From assembly GCF_020166335.1 (NCBI RefSeq), contig NZ_JAIUJR010000001.1:682001-746000 (forward strand): a stretch of DNA of 64,000 nucleotides. Direction: 5' to 3'. Origin of the DNA: Winogradskyella alexanderae. Its GTDB lineage: Bacteria > Bacteroidota > Bacteroidia > Flavobacteriales > Flavobacteriaceae. The position numbers and the translations under genes were made by a program. Shown one piece after another: positions 55,550 to 64,000 of this stretch; the stretch's first letter is position 1; each line of letters opens with the position of its first letter. The notes under the pieces were generated by a model, which worked only from the letters and a program-made list of their open reading frames with translations, ran no database searches and was not told the origin of the DNA.

Positions 55550-55748
55550 TAAAATCGCAAAAAACAGGTCATTATTGTAGTGTTTAAAGACGCTCTAAAG
55601 TACTGTCATTCCTATAAACTACGGTTTTCCCACATCAAGTTTGCGGATTTACCACAGCAAAAAGTTAATGCCGTAACCTATATTTACGCCAGTCAACAAG
55701 AATTAATTAATCCTCTTAAGTCATTGTTGAGTTAATAGCAAGAAAATG

Positions 55749-55777
55749 AACCTGGAAGCGCCTGCTTCCAGGTTTTT
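55749..55777 (+). terminator. Intrinsic terminator of the TPR kinase/regulator operon
   Basis: Perfect 11-bp stem AACCTGGAAGC / GCTTCCAGGTT with a 4-nt loop and T7 tail, 200 nt after the regulator stop. Confidence 0.88.
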
Positions 55778-55786
55778 TTATTAATG

Positions 55787-56284
55787 CTAAAACCAGGGCC
55801 CGGAATGCTCAGAAAGTTTAATGATAAAAAAGCCGAGGAAAATAATTGCAACAATAAATTTTAGAAATGAAGAGGCAATAAAACCGAGGAAAGAACCAAA
55901 GGCTGCTTTAGTAGCTTTTTTCATATCGTTTCTATGAAGCATTTCACCAATTAGTGCCCCAATAAATGGCCCTATTATTATACCAAATGGGATAGGTGAT
56001 AATAAACCAACAATCAATCCTAGTGTTGTTCCAATCATTCCTGATCGACTGCCACCAAAACGTTTGGTGCCTAATACAGGTATTATGTAATCTAATACAA
56101 AGATAAAAACAGCAACAGCCAAGGTTGTTATTAAAAATGTTTGACTCAATTCTACGCCATCGGTAAAGTGTAACACTAATAAACCTGCCCAGCTGGTTAG
56201 AGGTCCTGGAAGTACAGGCAAGAAACTACCTAGAATTCCGAGTAACATTAGAAGTAGTGCAATAAATATTAAGAATAATTCCAT
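55787..56284 (-). CDS. DUF456 membrane protein
   Basis: 165 residues, Gly-rich, about four to five transmembrane helices with glycine-zipper-like stretches (GIIIGPFIGALIGE). Matches the DUF456 family; function unknown. Monocistronic. Confidence 0.82.
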   Translation of the reverse strand: MELFLIFIALLLMLLGILGSFLPVLPGPLTSWAGLLVLHFTDGVELSQTFLITTLAVAVFIFVLDYIIPVLGTKRFGGSRSGMIGTTLGLIVGLLSPIPFGIIIGPFIGALIGEMLHRNDMKKATKAAFGSFLGFIASSFLKFIVAIIFLGFFIIKLSEHSGPWF

Positions 56285-56401
56285 TAAAATAAATTCTATT
56301 CAATGGTATGACGTTATGTTAAATAATATGTTACACATGTTATTTCTATATTATGAAATTGTACGTAAAAAATCGTACTTTTCAGCAACTTAACTGTGCT
56401 A

Positions 56402-56878
56402 ATGAGATTTGTTGCTTCTCTTTTTGTGTTGTTTTTTGTGACATCCTGCAACTACTTTGAAAAGGAAAAAGTGTATTCGGAAGATTTGTTAAAGGAAGAG
56501 TTGCAGACGTTTAACTGGAATGAGGTAGACACCTATCCAACATTTTCTACTTGCGATTCACTCACCAGAAAAGAAGATAGCAAGCGCTGTTTTCAAAATA
56601 CCCTGATAACTAAAGTAAACACTTATTTGAACGAACAGAACTTGGTGGTTACAAATGATGTGAGTGATACTATAATACTTCAATTAACTATTGATAAATC
56701 TGGCAATCTTTCAGTAGAGTCCATTGCATACAAACCTGAGACTAAAATGGAAATTCCTGAAATAGACAGTTTATTAATTAACAGTCTAAAAACCGTTCCC
56801 AAAATATACCCAGCGATTAAACGTGGACAACAAGTCACGACATCGTTTGAATTCCCAGTGGTAGTTAAAATTAATTGA
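56402..56878 (+). CDS. Lipoprotein with TonB-C-terminus-like domain
   Basis: 158 residues from the ATG at 56402 (a GTG two codons upstream at 56396 is also possible). Lipobox FFVTSC. The C-terminal ~80 residues (TIILQLTIDKSGNLSVESI, then TTSFEFPVVVKIN) have the strand pattern of TonB C-terminal domains in Bacteroidota, without the proline-rich linker. Role unknown. Confidence 0.65.
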   Translation: MRFVASLFVLFFVTSCNYFEKEKVYSEDLLKEELQTFNWNEVDTYPTFSTCDSLTRKEDSKRCFQNTLITKVNTYLNEQNLVVTNDVSDTIILQLTIDKSGNLSVESIAYKPETKMEIPEIDSLLINSLKTVPKIYPAIKRGQQVTTSFEFPVVVKIN

Positions 56879-56887
56879 TTTATTAGA

Positions 56888-57625
56888 TTAAAACCTAATG
56901 GCTAGTTTTTGCATTAAGCGCAATACTTCAACATAAAGCCAAATTAGCGTTGCCAGAAGTCCCCAAGTGGCAAGCCATTCCTTATATTTAGGAGCCTTGC
57001 CTTTATAGCGTTCAATGTAGTCAAAGTCTAAAAGTAATGCAAATGAAGCCACAATGGCTGCCAAAATATTAAATGCAATTGCAAACCAAGATGTTCCCCA
57101 GATATAAGATTTAATCCCAAAAAAGTTGAGGATAAAAGAAATAATGTAAACTACCATTATACTTATGGTTGCCGTTATGATGACACTTCTAAGTTTCTTG
57201 GTCACAACTATTATACGGAATTGATAAAGTAGTAGCATTACAAAAAAGGTAACAATGGTTACACCAATGGCTTGATAGGGTAGATCCGGAAAATTTCTAT
57301 GTGCATAGGACGAGAAACCTCCTAAGAAGAAACCCTTTGCCACAACATACAAAGGCACTAAGATATGTGCCCAATGTTTTCTCAGAGAAATGACAATGCT
57401 AATGACTATTGCGCCTAGCATACCGCCTAAAGTGAACCAGCGCATGTGCATGCCACCTTCACTAAGTTTCCATAGGTAAGCCGTTATTGCGGCGATTATT
57501 ACAATACCTGCCATGGACTTGATAAAAATTCCTAGGACCGACATGGTTTTTGATGAGGAACGATCATCCTCCCAAAAGTATCCATTAAATACTGGATTGG
57601 AAGTTTTAAAATTTCGTAAGCTCAT
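56888..57625 (-). CDS. Bax inhibitor-1/YccA-family membrane protein
   Basis: 245 residues, about seven transmembrane helices. The N-terminal cytosolic piece SNPVFNGYFWEDD and C-terminal LLLDFDYIERYKGKAPKYKEW are typical for the bacterial YccA/BI-1 family (calcium-leak-like membrane proteins). Starts where the upstream gene ends (1-nt overlap at 57625). Confidence 0.88.
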   Translation of the reverse strand: MSLRNFKTSNPVFNGYFWEDDRSSSKTMSVLGIFIKSMAGIVIIAAITAYLWKLSEGGMHMRWFTLGGMLGAIVISIVISLRKHWAHILVPLYVVAKGFFLGGFSSYAHRNFPDLPYQAIGVTIVTFFVMLLLYQFRIIVVTKKLRSVIITATISIMVVYIISFILNFFGIKSYIWGTSWFAIAFNILAAIVASFALLLDFDYIERYKGKAPKYKEWLATWGLLATLIWLYVEVLRLMQKLAIRF

Positions 57626-58488
57626 TAAAGATTGAATTTATAACCTAAAGAAATATCAGTGGAAAAATTACCTTGATTATCTAAAAATACCCCAAATAAT
57701 TCGCCGTAAATAATAGTAATGAAATTATTCGCACCAACTTTAATATCTGAACCGATGCCAAAAATTAGCGGAAGGTCAAAAGCCGTTTCACTAATGTCCA
57801 ATTCGCTATTACTGCTTCCAATTACTGTGGCATTGGTAAAATTTAGAGTAGCCACCTTTACTTGACCATAAATTGAAAAAGCCGTTTTATTTACAATGCG
57901 ATATCTATAACCAAGAGAGAATTCTGTAGCACTGTATTTAAATTCATCGCTTTCAAAGGTATGTCGCGCTTGCAAGAAACCCGAATGTCTAGGAAGCTTA
58001 CTCTCTTCAAAAATTTCAACTTCGGCACCGATTAGCGGAACAGTTTTATTATCAGGATTGCTAACAAACGGATTGTTGGTTGCACCTCCGGAAAATCCAA
58101 GTCTAAAATCTATTTTACTATCCTTTTGTACTGAAATATAATTGCTGTCTATGGAGCTATTATATGCGTCAATAAATTTCTTTAAATCATACACGGTAAG
58201 TTTTAATCTTGAAGTATCCAAGCCACTAGTAAGTTTTTTGAGTATGGCCTTATATTCTTCTTGAAACTTCTTATCCGAGCCTCTGGTGTTTTTTAATTCG
58301 GTGATTGTACCATCTTCAGTACGGACAAAATAGCGATAGACACTATCAAATGTGTTCCATAGAAAATCTAATTTTCCGTTCACTTCCGTTTTTAATTCTA
58401 AGTTCTCATTACCTACGGTATAGGTCTCCTGACTATGGCTTAATTGAAATACAATGACTAAAAAGAGTAGACTAAAAATCTGTTTCAT
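57625..58488 (-). CDS. Predicted outer-membrane beta-barrel protein
   Basis: 287 residues. Signal peptide (SHSQ, about residue 20), a helical linker to about 125, then alternating strands with aromatic ends (FSLGYRYRI, DISLGYKFNL) and a C-terminal aliphatic/aromatic pair. Likely a small outer-membrane barrel. Family not recognised. Co-transcribed with the BI-1 gene. Confidence 0.65.
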   Translation of the reverse strand: MKQIFSLLFLVIVFQLSHSQETYTVGNENLELKTEVNGKLDFLWNTFDSVYRYFVRTEDGTITELKNTRGSDKKFQEEYKAILKKLTSGLDTSRLKLTVYDLKKFIDAYNSSIDSNYISVQKDSKIDFRLGFSGGATNNPFVSNPDNKTVPLIGAEVEIFEESKLPRHSGFLQARHTFESDEFKYSATEFSLGYRYRIVNKTAFSIYGQVKVATLNFTNATVIGSSNSELDISETAFDLPLIFGIGSDIKVGANNFITIIYGELFGVFLDNQGNFSTDISLGYKFNL

Positions 58489-58536
58489 TATAGAATTGAT
58501 TTGGTTTTAGTAAATCTACCAAAAATTATCTAGATG

Positions 58537-59679
58537 TCATTTCCTAAAGGTTCTTCCTTTCCAATCATAGCTTGAAAAAAGACTTAAAAAAACGATATAT
58601 ACACTGAACATTGGATATATAAAGCTTGAGAGCAAGAACGAATTCAAGCAATTCTCCCTATTGAAAAAACGAGCTGCCTTAAACAAGAGCAAAAAATCAA
58701 TACTCAATTTTATAACAAGAAGCGCAATGGCAACTCTATTCCCAACAATATTAAAGATTACCAATGGAAGGAGCATAATAAGACTTAGATTGCCCATAAA
58801 TACAATTAATCCAACAATCTTTGTAAGCCAGTTGCTGTAATTGCTGTTTTTGGAGGTCCATCTGAGACGTTGCTGAATTAGCCCCTTTAGGGTATTTTCA
58901 GGTTTTGTCAGGACAATAGCACTTTCTGCTTTTAAATAGTGGACCTTGTTTTTAAATCGTTTTGTCAGCTTTTCTAGCAAAAAAAGATCATCACCACTAG
59001 CAATGTCGGTATTACCCTCAAAGCCACCACATTCGTAAAAAGCAAATTTTGAATAGCAAAAGTTGGCACCATTGCACATTAAAGGTCTTTTAATACCAAA
59101 TCCGCCTATTGTAGCACCTTGAAGTGCCAGTATCTCTAAGGACTGAAATTTATTAATGAAGGCATTCTCTTTTATTAAGGTAATCGGACCAACTATAGCC
59201 ACAGCATCTGTCAATTGAATTTTTTCATCAAATACATCTAACCAATATTTTGGCAGTATGCAGTCTGCATCAGTCGTTAAAATCCAATCATTTTTTGCCT
59301 TTTTAGCAGCCAAAGTAATTGCATCTTTTTTGGGAGAATCCGTATTTCTAATATTGGAAATGACGCGAATGTCAATATTCAGTTTTGAATTCTCTAATTT
59401 GAGAAATTCATTTATAATATTATCAGAATTGTCAGTTGAATCATCATTAATTAGTAGTATTTCAAAATGCGATTTTGGGTATTCTAATTCCGAAAGCGAT
59501 TGTAATAACGCTGGCAAATTTGCGGCTTCATTTCTAAAGGGTATCACAACAGAAAACTTGGTCTTAGCCTTCTTGTCACTCAATTTAAAAACAGCCATTC
59601 TATCAAAACCATAAACAAGACTGCTCATTACCAAAAGGTAAAATAAAATTGCAATAATGAATAATGTTTCGGCCGTCAT
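58537..59679 (-). CDS. Membrane glycosyltransferase, family 2
   Basis: 380 residues. One N-terminal membrane helix, GT2 catalytic domain with VVIPFRNEAANLPALL, LINDDSTDNS and TTDADCILP, the ASGDDLFLL acceptor-site Asp pair, and QQRLRWTSK (QxxRW, typical of processive or membrane GT2 enzymes). Three C-terminal helices. Start overlaps the stop of the flippase-like gene by 4 bp (ATGA), so they probably build one glycolipid or glycan. Confidence 0.87.
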   Translation of the reverse strand: MTAETLFIIAILFYLLVMSSLVYGFDRMAVFKLSDKKAKTKFSVVIPFRNEAANLPALLQSLSELEYPKSHFEILLINDDSTDNSDNIINEFLKLENSKLNIDIRVISNIRNTDSPKKDAITLAAKKAKNDWILTTDADCILPKYWLDVFDEKIQLTDAVAIVGPITLIKENAFINKFQSLEILALQGATIGGFGIKRPLMCNGANFCYSKFAFYECGGFEGNTDIASGDDLFLLEKLTKRFKNKVHYLKAESAIVLTKPENTLKGLIQQRLRWTSKNSNYSNWLTKIVGLIVFMGNLSLIMLLPLVIFNIVGNRVAIALLVIKLSIDFLLLFKAARFFNRENCLNSFLLSSFIYPMFSVYIVFLSLFSSYDWKGRTFRK

Positions 59680-60644
59680 GACTCGTTGTTAGGGAGTTTA
59701 AAATTTAATACAAAATAACTTCCAAATAAACTTGGTATTGCAAAATTAAGTATCCACATTGTGGTGGTAATTGATAACACGGTAAGTTCATTCACCTTTA
59801 AAAACCCAAAAAGGAATACCGCGACACTTCCTTTTATTACAACATCAAAAATAGAAATGGAAGGAATAACCGATGCTATAAAATACATGCTGGAAATCAC
59901 TACCATTGCATCAAAATAGTACAGCTTTACACCAAATATATTTAGCAAAAAATAAAACTGGAATGAGAAGATAAGATACCTAACAAAGGAAAGGACAACG
60001 GTGTTTACATGAATACTAATGTTTATCTTCTTTATAAATGAAATAATAGCAGAAAAGTCGTAACCTTTGACCTTAAACTTTTTGTGTTTTACTCCAAAAA
60101 AGGATAAAACCGCAATAATTAAAAGAATAAAAACAAATCTAGCGATACGGTAATAATCAATTTCAATATTGTACTTGGTAACAAAAACAAGAAGTCCAAT
60201 AACACCTAACAGTGTAGTCACTGCCATTTGTGAAATATTACCAACTAGATTTAGAAGAACAACTTTTTCTCTTGCATTAGAAGTATAATAGATAATTTTA
60301 GCACCGTAATCGCCAATCCTGTTTGGCGTAATTAGTGAAGCGGTGAGGGCGCCTAAACTTTGTTCTAGTGCATTTTTAAATGTAATTTTTTGAATACTAC
60401 CTATTAATTTTTGCCATTTTAAAATTTCAAAAAACCAGTTAAAAATGGTCAAAATGATTAAAATGAAGCCATTTTTTGCCGAAAAAGGGTCATTTTCGAC
60501 CATAAATGCAATATAATTACTAAAAAGTAAGTTTTCGTTTCTTACAAGTTTAGTATAGATAAAATAACTTGCCCCAACAACAATACTTAATTTAATAAGT
60601 ACAAATAAGAATTGCTTAGTTTTGTAAGGCACATCATAATGCAT
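59676..60644 (-). CDS. YbhN/AglD-like flippase-type membrane protein
   Basis: 322 residues, about eight transmembrane helices. Belongs to the lysylphosphatidylglycerol-synthase-type membrane domain (UPF0104) family: SLGALTASLITPNRIGDYG is the conserved stretch. Family members are thought to move or modify lipids. Operon partner of the GT2 gene; divergent from the next gene, with 23 bp between the start codons. Confidence 0.83.
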   Translation of the reverse strand: MHYDVPYKTKQFLFVLIKLSIVVGASYFIYTKLVRNENLLFSNYIAFMVENDPFSAKNGFILIILTIFNWFFEILKWQKLIGSIQKITFKNALEQSLGALTASLITPNRIGDYGAKIIYYTSNAREKVVLLNLVGNISQMAVTTLLGVIGLLVFVTKYNIEIDYYRIARFVFILLIIAVLSFFGVKHKKFKVKGYDFSAIISFIKKINISIHVNTVVLSFVRYLIFSFQFYFLLNIFGVKLYYFDAMVVISSMYFIASVIPSISIFDVVIKGSVAVFLFGFLKVNELTVLSITTTMWILNFAIPSLFGSYFVLNFKLPNNES

Positions 60645-60667
60645 AATGCAAAATAACTTAAAAAATA

Positions 60668-61309
60668 ATGATGCTTAACCTCAGCAAACAATATATACTG
60701 TTTTTTTGCATGGTTTTTTGGCTATCCAGCGGTAATGCACAATTGAGGGAATCTGGCAAATGGAGAGCACTCATTGCATTGGGATTTAACAACCCTAATG
60801 ATGCTGGATTTGTTGAGGGAAGCACGGCCCAAACCTTAAATTTTCCAACAGTAAATCTAGGTATACAACACATGTTTAAACGCGATTACGGTGTCAAGCT
60901 AGATTACGGCTTCAATAGATTTAAAAATGAGGACAATACACCTGAATTCAAGGTCAATTATTCTCGTATTAACGCTCAATTTGTGTTTATTCCAACAGAA
61001 TATTTAGCATTTCTTCCGCAGCGTATGAGTACTGTATTGCATGCAGGTCCCGGTTTATCGTTTGTGAAGCCTTTAGGGACTTTGGGAGATAACAAACAAA
61101 CTTATCTAAATCTTTTAGGGGGATTGGAGATTCACTATGCGATAAACGAAAAAGTAGCATTCTATACTGATTTCGCCTATCTATATGGATTGACATCATT
61201 AGATAATTATAATCCTGTATTAGACGGATTAGGTGCCTTTAATGGCAATTTGTTTAATGTAACATTTGGATTATCTATTGCCTTAAGTGGCTGTCAATAT
61301 TGTGATTAA
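60668..61309 (+). CDS. Predicted outer-membrane beta-barrel protein
   Basis: 213 residues. Signal peptide (GNAQ, about residue 25), then eight or so amphipathic strands (VNLGIQHMF, VKLDYGFNRF, VAFYTDFAYLYGL, LFNVTFGLSIAL) resembling small OmpA/OmpW-like barrels. Ends in a Cys pair SGCQYC. No family assigned. ruvC starts 4 nt after its stop, so they share a transcript. Confidence 0.72.
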   Translation: MMLNLSKQYILFFCMVFWLSSGNAQLRESGKWRALIALGFNNPNDAGFVEGSTAQTLNFPTVNLGIQHMFKRDYGVKLDYGFNRFKNEDNTPEFKVNYSRINAQFVFIPTEYLAFLPQRMSTVLHAGPGLSFVKPLGTLGDNKQTYLNLLGGLEIHYAINEKVAFYTDFAYLYGLTSLDNYNPVLDGLGAFNGNLFNVTFGLSIALSGCQYCD

Positions 61310-61313
61310 GAAA

Positions 61314-61868
61314 ATGGGAAAAGAGAAAATAATATTAGGCATTGATCCGGGAACCACAATCATGGGGTTTGGATTGATTAAAATTGTTGGCAAGTCAATG
61401 GAGTTTATGCAACTTAATGAACTTCACTTAAAAAAATATGAAGATCATTACCTAAAGCTTAAGCTCATTTTTGAACGTACAGTTGAGTTAATAGACACAT
61501 ATCTTCCAGACGAAATCGCAATTGAGGCTCCCTTCTACGGTAAAAATGTGCAGAGTATGCTGAAGCTTGGGAGGGCACAAGGTGTTGCTATGGCAGCGGG
61601 ATTATCTCGCGAAGTACCAATAACCGAATATTCTCCAAAAAAAATAAAAATGGCCATTACCGGAAATGGTAATGCAAGCAAAGAACAAGTTGCAAAAATG
61701 TTACAGAGTTTATTGCAACTAAAATCGCTTCCAAAAAATCTTGATTCTACAGATGGTTTGGCCGCAGCGGTTTGTCACTTTTATAATCAGGGCAGAGTAG
61801 ATGTTGGTAAAAGTTATTCGGGTTGGTCTGCATTTGTAAAGCAGAATGGCGATAGGTTAAAAAAGTGA
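61314..61868 (+). CDS. ruvC: Holliday junction resolvase RuvC
   Basis: 184 residues from the ATG at 61314; a GTG at 61287 would overlap the preceding gene without similarity. Catalytic acids: Asp in ILGIDPGTT, Glu in IAIEAPFYGKN, and the C-terminal LDSTDGLAAAVCH with Asp residues. Endonuclease that cuts four-way DNA junctions after RuvAB branch migration. Confidence 0.95.
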   Translation: MGKEKIILGIDPGTTIMGFGLIKIVGKSMEFMQLNELHLKKYEDHYLKLKLIFERTVELIDTYLPDEIAIEAPFYGKNVQSMLKLGRAQGVAMAAGLSREVPITEYSPKKIKMAITGNGNASKEQVAKMLQSLLQLKSLPKNLDSTDGLAAAVCHFYNQGRVDVGKSYSGWSAFVKQNGDRLKK

Positions 61869-61869
61869 A

Positions 61870-63003
61870 ATGGCAGGCATATATATCCATATACCATTTT
61901 GCAAGCAAGCGTGTTATTATTGCGATTTTCATTTTTCAACCTCACTAAAAAAGAAAGATGAACTTTTACATGCATTGGCCAGGGAATTAGAACTTCGTAA
62001 TGAGGAGTTTAAGCAAAATAAGGTTGAGACCATATATTTTGGTGGTGGCACGCCATCGCTTTTAACCAATGAAGAGTTATCCAAGTTAATTGCAACGGTT
62101 TACGACAATTATGATGTCATTGATAATCCCGAAATTACACTAGAAGCAAATCCGGACGATTTAACACCTAATCGTATTGAAACGCTTGAAAAATCTCAAA
62201 TCAATCGTCTAAGTATTGGCATCCAATCCTTTTTTGATACCGATTTGAAATTGATGAATCGAGCTCACGATGCAAAGGAAGCTAAAGCATGCCTATCGCT
62301 TGCTAAGGCGTGTTTTAATAACATTTCAATTGATTTGATTTATGGCGTTCCCGGTGCTTCCAATGAACAGTGGCTTTCAAATATCGAAATGGCATTGGAC
62401 TACAACATTCCGCATATATCAAGTTATGCACTTACAGTAGAGCCAAAAACGGCACTTGCCGCATTTATTGAAAAAGGGATCATTGACAATGTAGATGACG
62501 ACCAAGCCCATAAACAGTTCCATATTTTGAAGGATAGACTTGAGGAAGAGAAATTTATACATTACGAACTATCAAATTTTGGAAAAGAAGGTTTCTTCAG
62601 CAAAAATAATTCGTCTTATTGGCAAGGAAAATCCTATTTAGGCATTGGGCCTTCTGCACACTCATTTAATGGGCAGCAGCGAGGATGGAATGTTAGTAAT
62701 AATACCAAATATATAAAGGCGTTGCAACAAAATGTAGTGCCAATTGAGATTGAAACATTGACCACTACTGATAGGTACAATGAATATATTATGACTGGTT
62801 TAAGAACCATTTGGGGTGTTTCTTTAGAAAAGGTAGAGACTGAATTTGGGAAAATTTACAAAGACTATCTAATTGAACAAGCCAATGTTTTTATAAATCA
62901 ACATTTATTGTATATTGATAATAGACACTTAAGAGTAACTAGAAAGGGGCAATTTCTCAGTGATGGGATTGCTTCAGAATTATTTAAACTAAACTTGGCG
63001 TGA
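61870..63003 (+). CDS. hemW: Radical-SAM haem chaperone HemW
   Basis: 377 residues. Radical SAM CxxxCxxC motif with the extra Cys in CKQACYYCDF, then YFGGGTPSLL and GIQSF. Relative of coproporphyrinogen III oxidase HemN; the short length without the HemN N-terminal extension and the CxxxCxxC-D-F form place it with HemW, which binds and delivers haem. Overlaps the next gene by 4 bp. Confidence 0.93.
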   Translation: MAGIYIHIPFCKQACYYCDFHFSTSLKKKDELLHALARELELRNEEFKQNKVETIYFGGGTPSLLTNEELSKLIATVYDNYDVIDNPEITLEANPDDLTPNRIETLEKSQINRLSIGIQSFFDTDLKLMNRAHDAKEAKACLSLAKACFNNISIDLIYGVPGASNEQWLSNIEMALDYNIPHISSYALTVEPKTALAAFIEKGIIDNVDDDQAHKQFHILKDRLEEEKFIHYELSNFGKEGFFSKNNSSYWQGKSYLGIGPSAHSFNGQQRGWNVSNNTKYIKALQQNVVPIEIETLTTTDRYNEYIMTGLRTIWGVSLEKVETEFGKIYKDYLIEQANVFINQHLLYIDNRHLRVTRKGQFLSDGIASELFKLNLA

Positions 63004-63752
63004 TTGCACAAATTCAATTCGGAACCCGAAAACTAAAAATAGATTTAACACAGCCCTTAGATATTTCAATACCAATTAAAGGAAGCGCTTCAAACGTAAA
63101 TGCATGGTATATTGGTCCGCCAAAAATTGAACCTGAAGTATTTGATGGGGATAAAATCAGTGTCTCAGAAGGTGCTTCTGTAAATTTTAATACCATTACG
63201 TTTAATCCGCATTCTCACGGTACCCATACAGAAACAGTAGGTCATATCACCGAACAAAACTATCCCATAAATAAGTATTTAAAACAGTCTTTCTTTATAG
63301 CTGAGGTAATTAGTGTTGCTCCAGAAAAAAAAGGAGAAGATTATGTGGTATCGGCAAAACAATTGCAGTTTGCCATTGGGAACAAAAAACGCGATGCAGT
63401 AGTTATAAGGACACTCCCAAATACTAATGACAAAAAAACAAAACAATATTCCAATACCAATTGGACCTATTTTGAAGAAGACGCTATAAAACTTTTGGTA
63501 AAAAAGGGTGTAAAACACTTGCTTGTAGATTTACCAAGCATTGATCGGGAAGAAGATGGCGGTGAGCTTAAAGGGCATAATGCATTTTGGAACACTAGTG
63601 GTAAAGTAAGAACGGATGCTACTATTACCGAGTTTATCTATGTGTCTAATAAGATAGAGGACGGCACCTATTTTTTAGACTTGCAAACAGCACCTTTTGT
63701 TAATGATGCTTCACCAAGTAAACCCCTCTTGTATAAGATAATTGAATCCTAA
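63000..63752 (+). CDS. Cyclase-family (kynurenine-formamidase-like) metal hydrolase
   Basis: 250 residues, GTG start inside the hemW end (GTGA). Metal-binding motif NPHSHGTHTETVGH corresponds to HxGTHxDxxxH of the cyclase family, though the usual Asp is Glu here. Later DLPSIDREEDGG matches the second active-site segment. Substrate unknown; the family covers N-formylkynurenine hydrolysis and polyketide cyclisation. Confidence 0.82.
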   Translation: MIAQIQFGTRKLKIDLTQPLDISIPIKGSASNVNAWYIGPPKIEPEVFDGDKISVSEGASVNFNTITFNPHSHGTHTETVGHITEQNYPINKYLKQSFFIAEVISVAPEKKGEDYVVSAKQLQFAIGNKKRDAVVIRTLPNTNDKKTKQYSNTNWTYFEEDAIKLLVKKGVKHLLVDLPSIDREEDGGELKGHNAFWNTSGKVRTDATITEFIYVSNKIEDGTYFLDLQTAPFVNDASPSKPLLYKIIES

Positions 63753-63793
63753 CTGTGACGCCATCGAGTTAAAAAGTGTCTTAAATAAAGACT

Positions 63794-64000
63794 ATGGAAA
63801 CATTTTTTTTAATCATAATAAGCATACTCGTAACTTTGGGTCTTGTTACGGTTTACAGGCAATGGCAAACCAGAAAAAAGACCAATGCACAATCCTTAAT
63901 TTTATTAGATAAAGTAAAACGCGTATGTAAATTTATAACGGTAGAAGGCGATTTTGCTGAGATCTACCATTATGAAGATGTTAAGGAAAAATTTTTAAAA
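63794..64000 (+). CDS. DUF4230-like membrane-anchored protein, 3'-truncated by the window
   Basis: 69 codons visible from the ATG at 63794. One N-terminal transmembrane helix (FFLIIISILVTLGLVTVY), then a Lys-rich stretch and VCKFITVEGDFAEIYHYED, which resembles the start of DUF4230 proteins. Continues beyond the window. Confidence 0.65.
   Translation, partial: METFFLIIISILVTLGLVTVYRQWQTRKKTNAQSLILLDKVKRVCKFITVEGDFAEIYHYEDVKEKFLK

Noticed and set aside
56306-56335. Further copy of the ATGA-N6-TCAT operator near 56.3 kb
   Set aside because: The second half-site does not match (GTTA instead of TCAT), so it is not the same motif.
61287-61313. GTG start for ruvC inside the preceding gene
   Set aside because: RuvC similarity starts at the ATG at 61314, which is suitably spaced behind the upstream stop.

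Overview
The window is a continuous stretch of chromosome from a marine-type member of the Flavobacteriaceae (Bacteroidota). The main evidence is: low GC; promoters of the TTG / TAnnTTTG type; three secreted proteins with type IX (Por) C-terminal sorting domains; family-typical genes (DUF4271, DUF4296, S16 with a long acidic tail, DnaE with a fused N-terminal exonuclease domain); and a tRNA gene without an encoded CCA. I see no insertion sequence, prophage, CRISPR array or rRNA. Most of the window is housekeeping.

Layout. 1-6.3 kb: 3' part of pckA, a small secreted protein, hemD with a DUF4271 membrane protein, and a polyprenol-mannose synthase / dihydroorotase / DUF4296 lipoprotein run. 6.3-11.6 kb: epimerase, tyrS, a LuxE/PaaK-like enzyme, a type IX secreted protein. 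11.9-16.4 kb: a PhoB/PhoR-like pair, a MurG-like glycosyltransferase, trmB, a LysE-type exporter, an alkyltransferase-like protein. 16.5-19 kb: Mrp, NifU-like scaffold and a thioredoxin-reductase-like ferredoxin-NADP reductase. 19-31.5 kb: pyruvate:ferredoxin oxidoreductase with a low-potential-type ferredoxin (minus), 2-oxoacid:ferredoxin oxidoreductase korAB (plus) and a complete rseC-rnfBCDGEA operon (minus). 31.7-36.8 kb: 2Fe-2S ferredoxin, phosphoesterase, SGNH lipoprotein, glutaryl-CoA-dehydrogenase-like enzyme, trmN6, rimM, rpsP. 36.9-46.8 kb: a calcium-repeat lipoprotein, dnaE, a duplicated secreted protein, thioredoxin, DUF58 protein. 46.9 kb: tRNA-Asp. 47.4-55.8 kb: a 1633-residue secreted protein, a 55-residue secreted peptide gene, a TPR histidine kinase and a LuxR-type regulator. 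55.8-64 kb: small membrane and envelope proteins, a GT2/flippase pair, ruvC, hemW, a cyclase-family enzyme and the start of a DUF4230 gene.

Two observations stand out. First, the ferredoxin/nifJ, korAB and rseC-rnf transcription units appear to share one regulator. A 14-bp CRP/FNR-type inverted repeat (ATGA-N6-TCAT) lies exactly 22 nt from a TAnnTTTG-like -7 box in front of all three, and one copy serves two divergent promoters symmetrically. None of the three has a recognisable -33 element. Second, a 55-residue signal-peptide-bearing small protein has its own consensus promoter, a roughly 180-nt leader and its own terminator. It sits directly upstream of a membrane TPR histidine kinase / response-regulator pair, which makes it a candidate secreted signal peptide.
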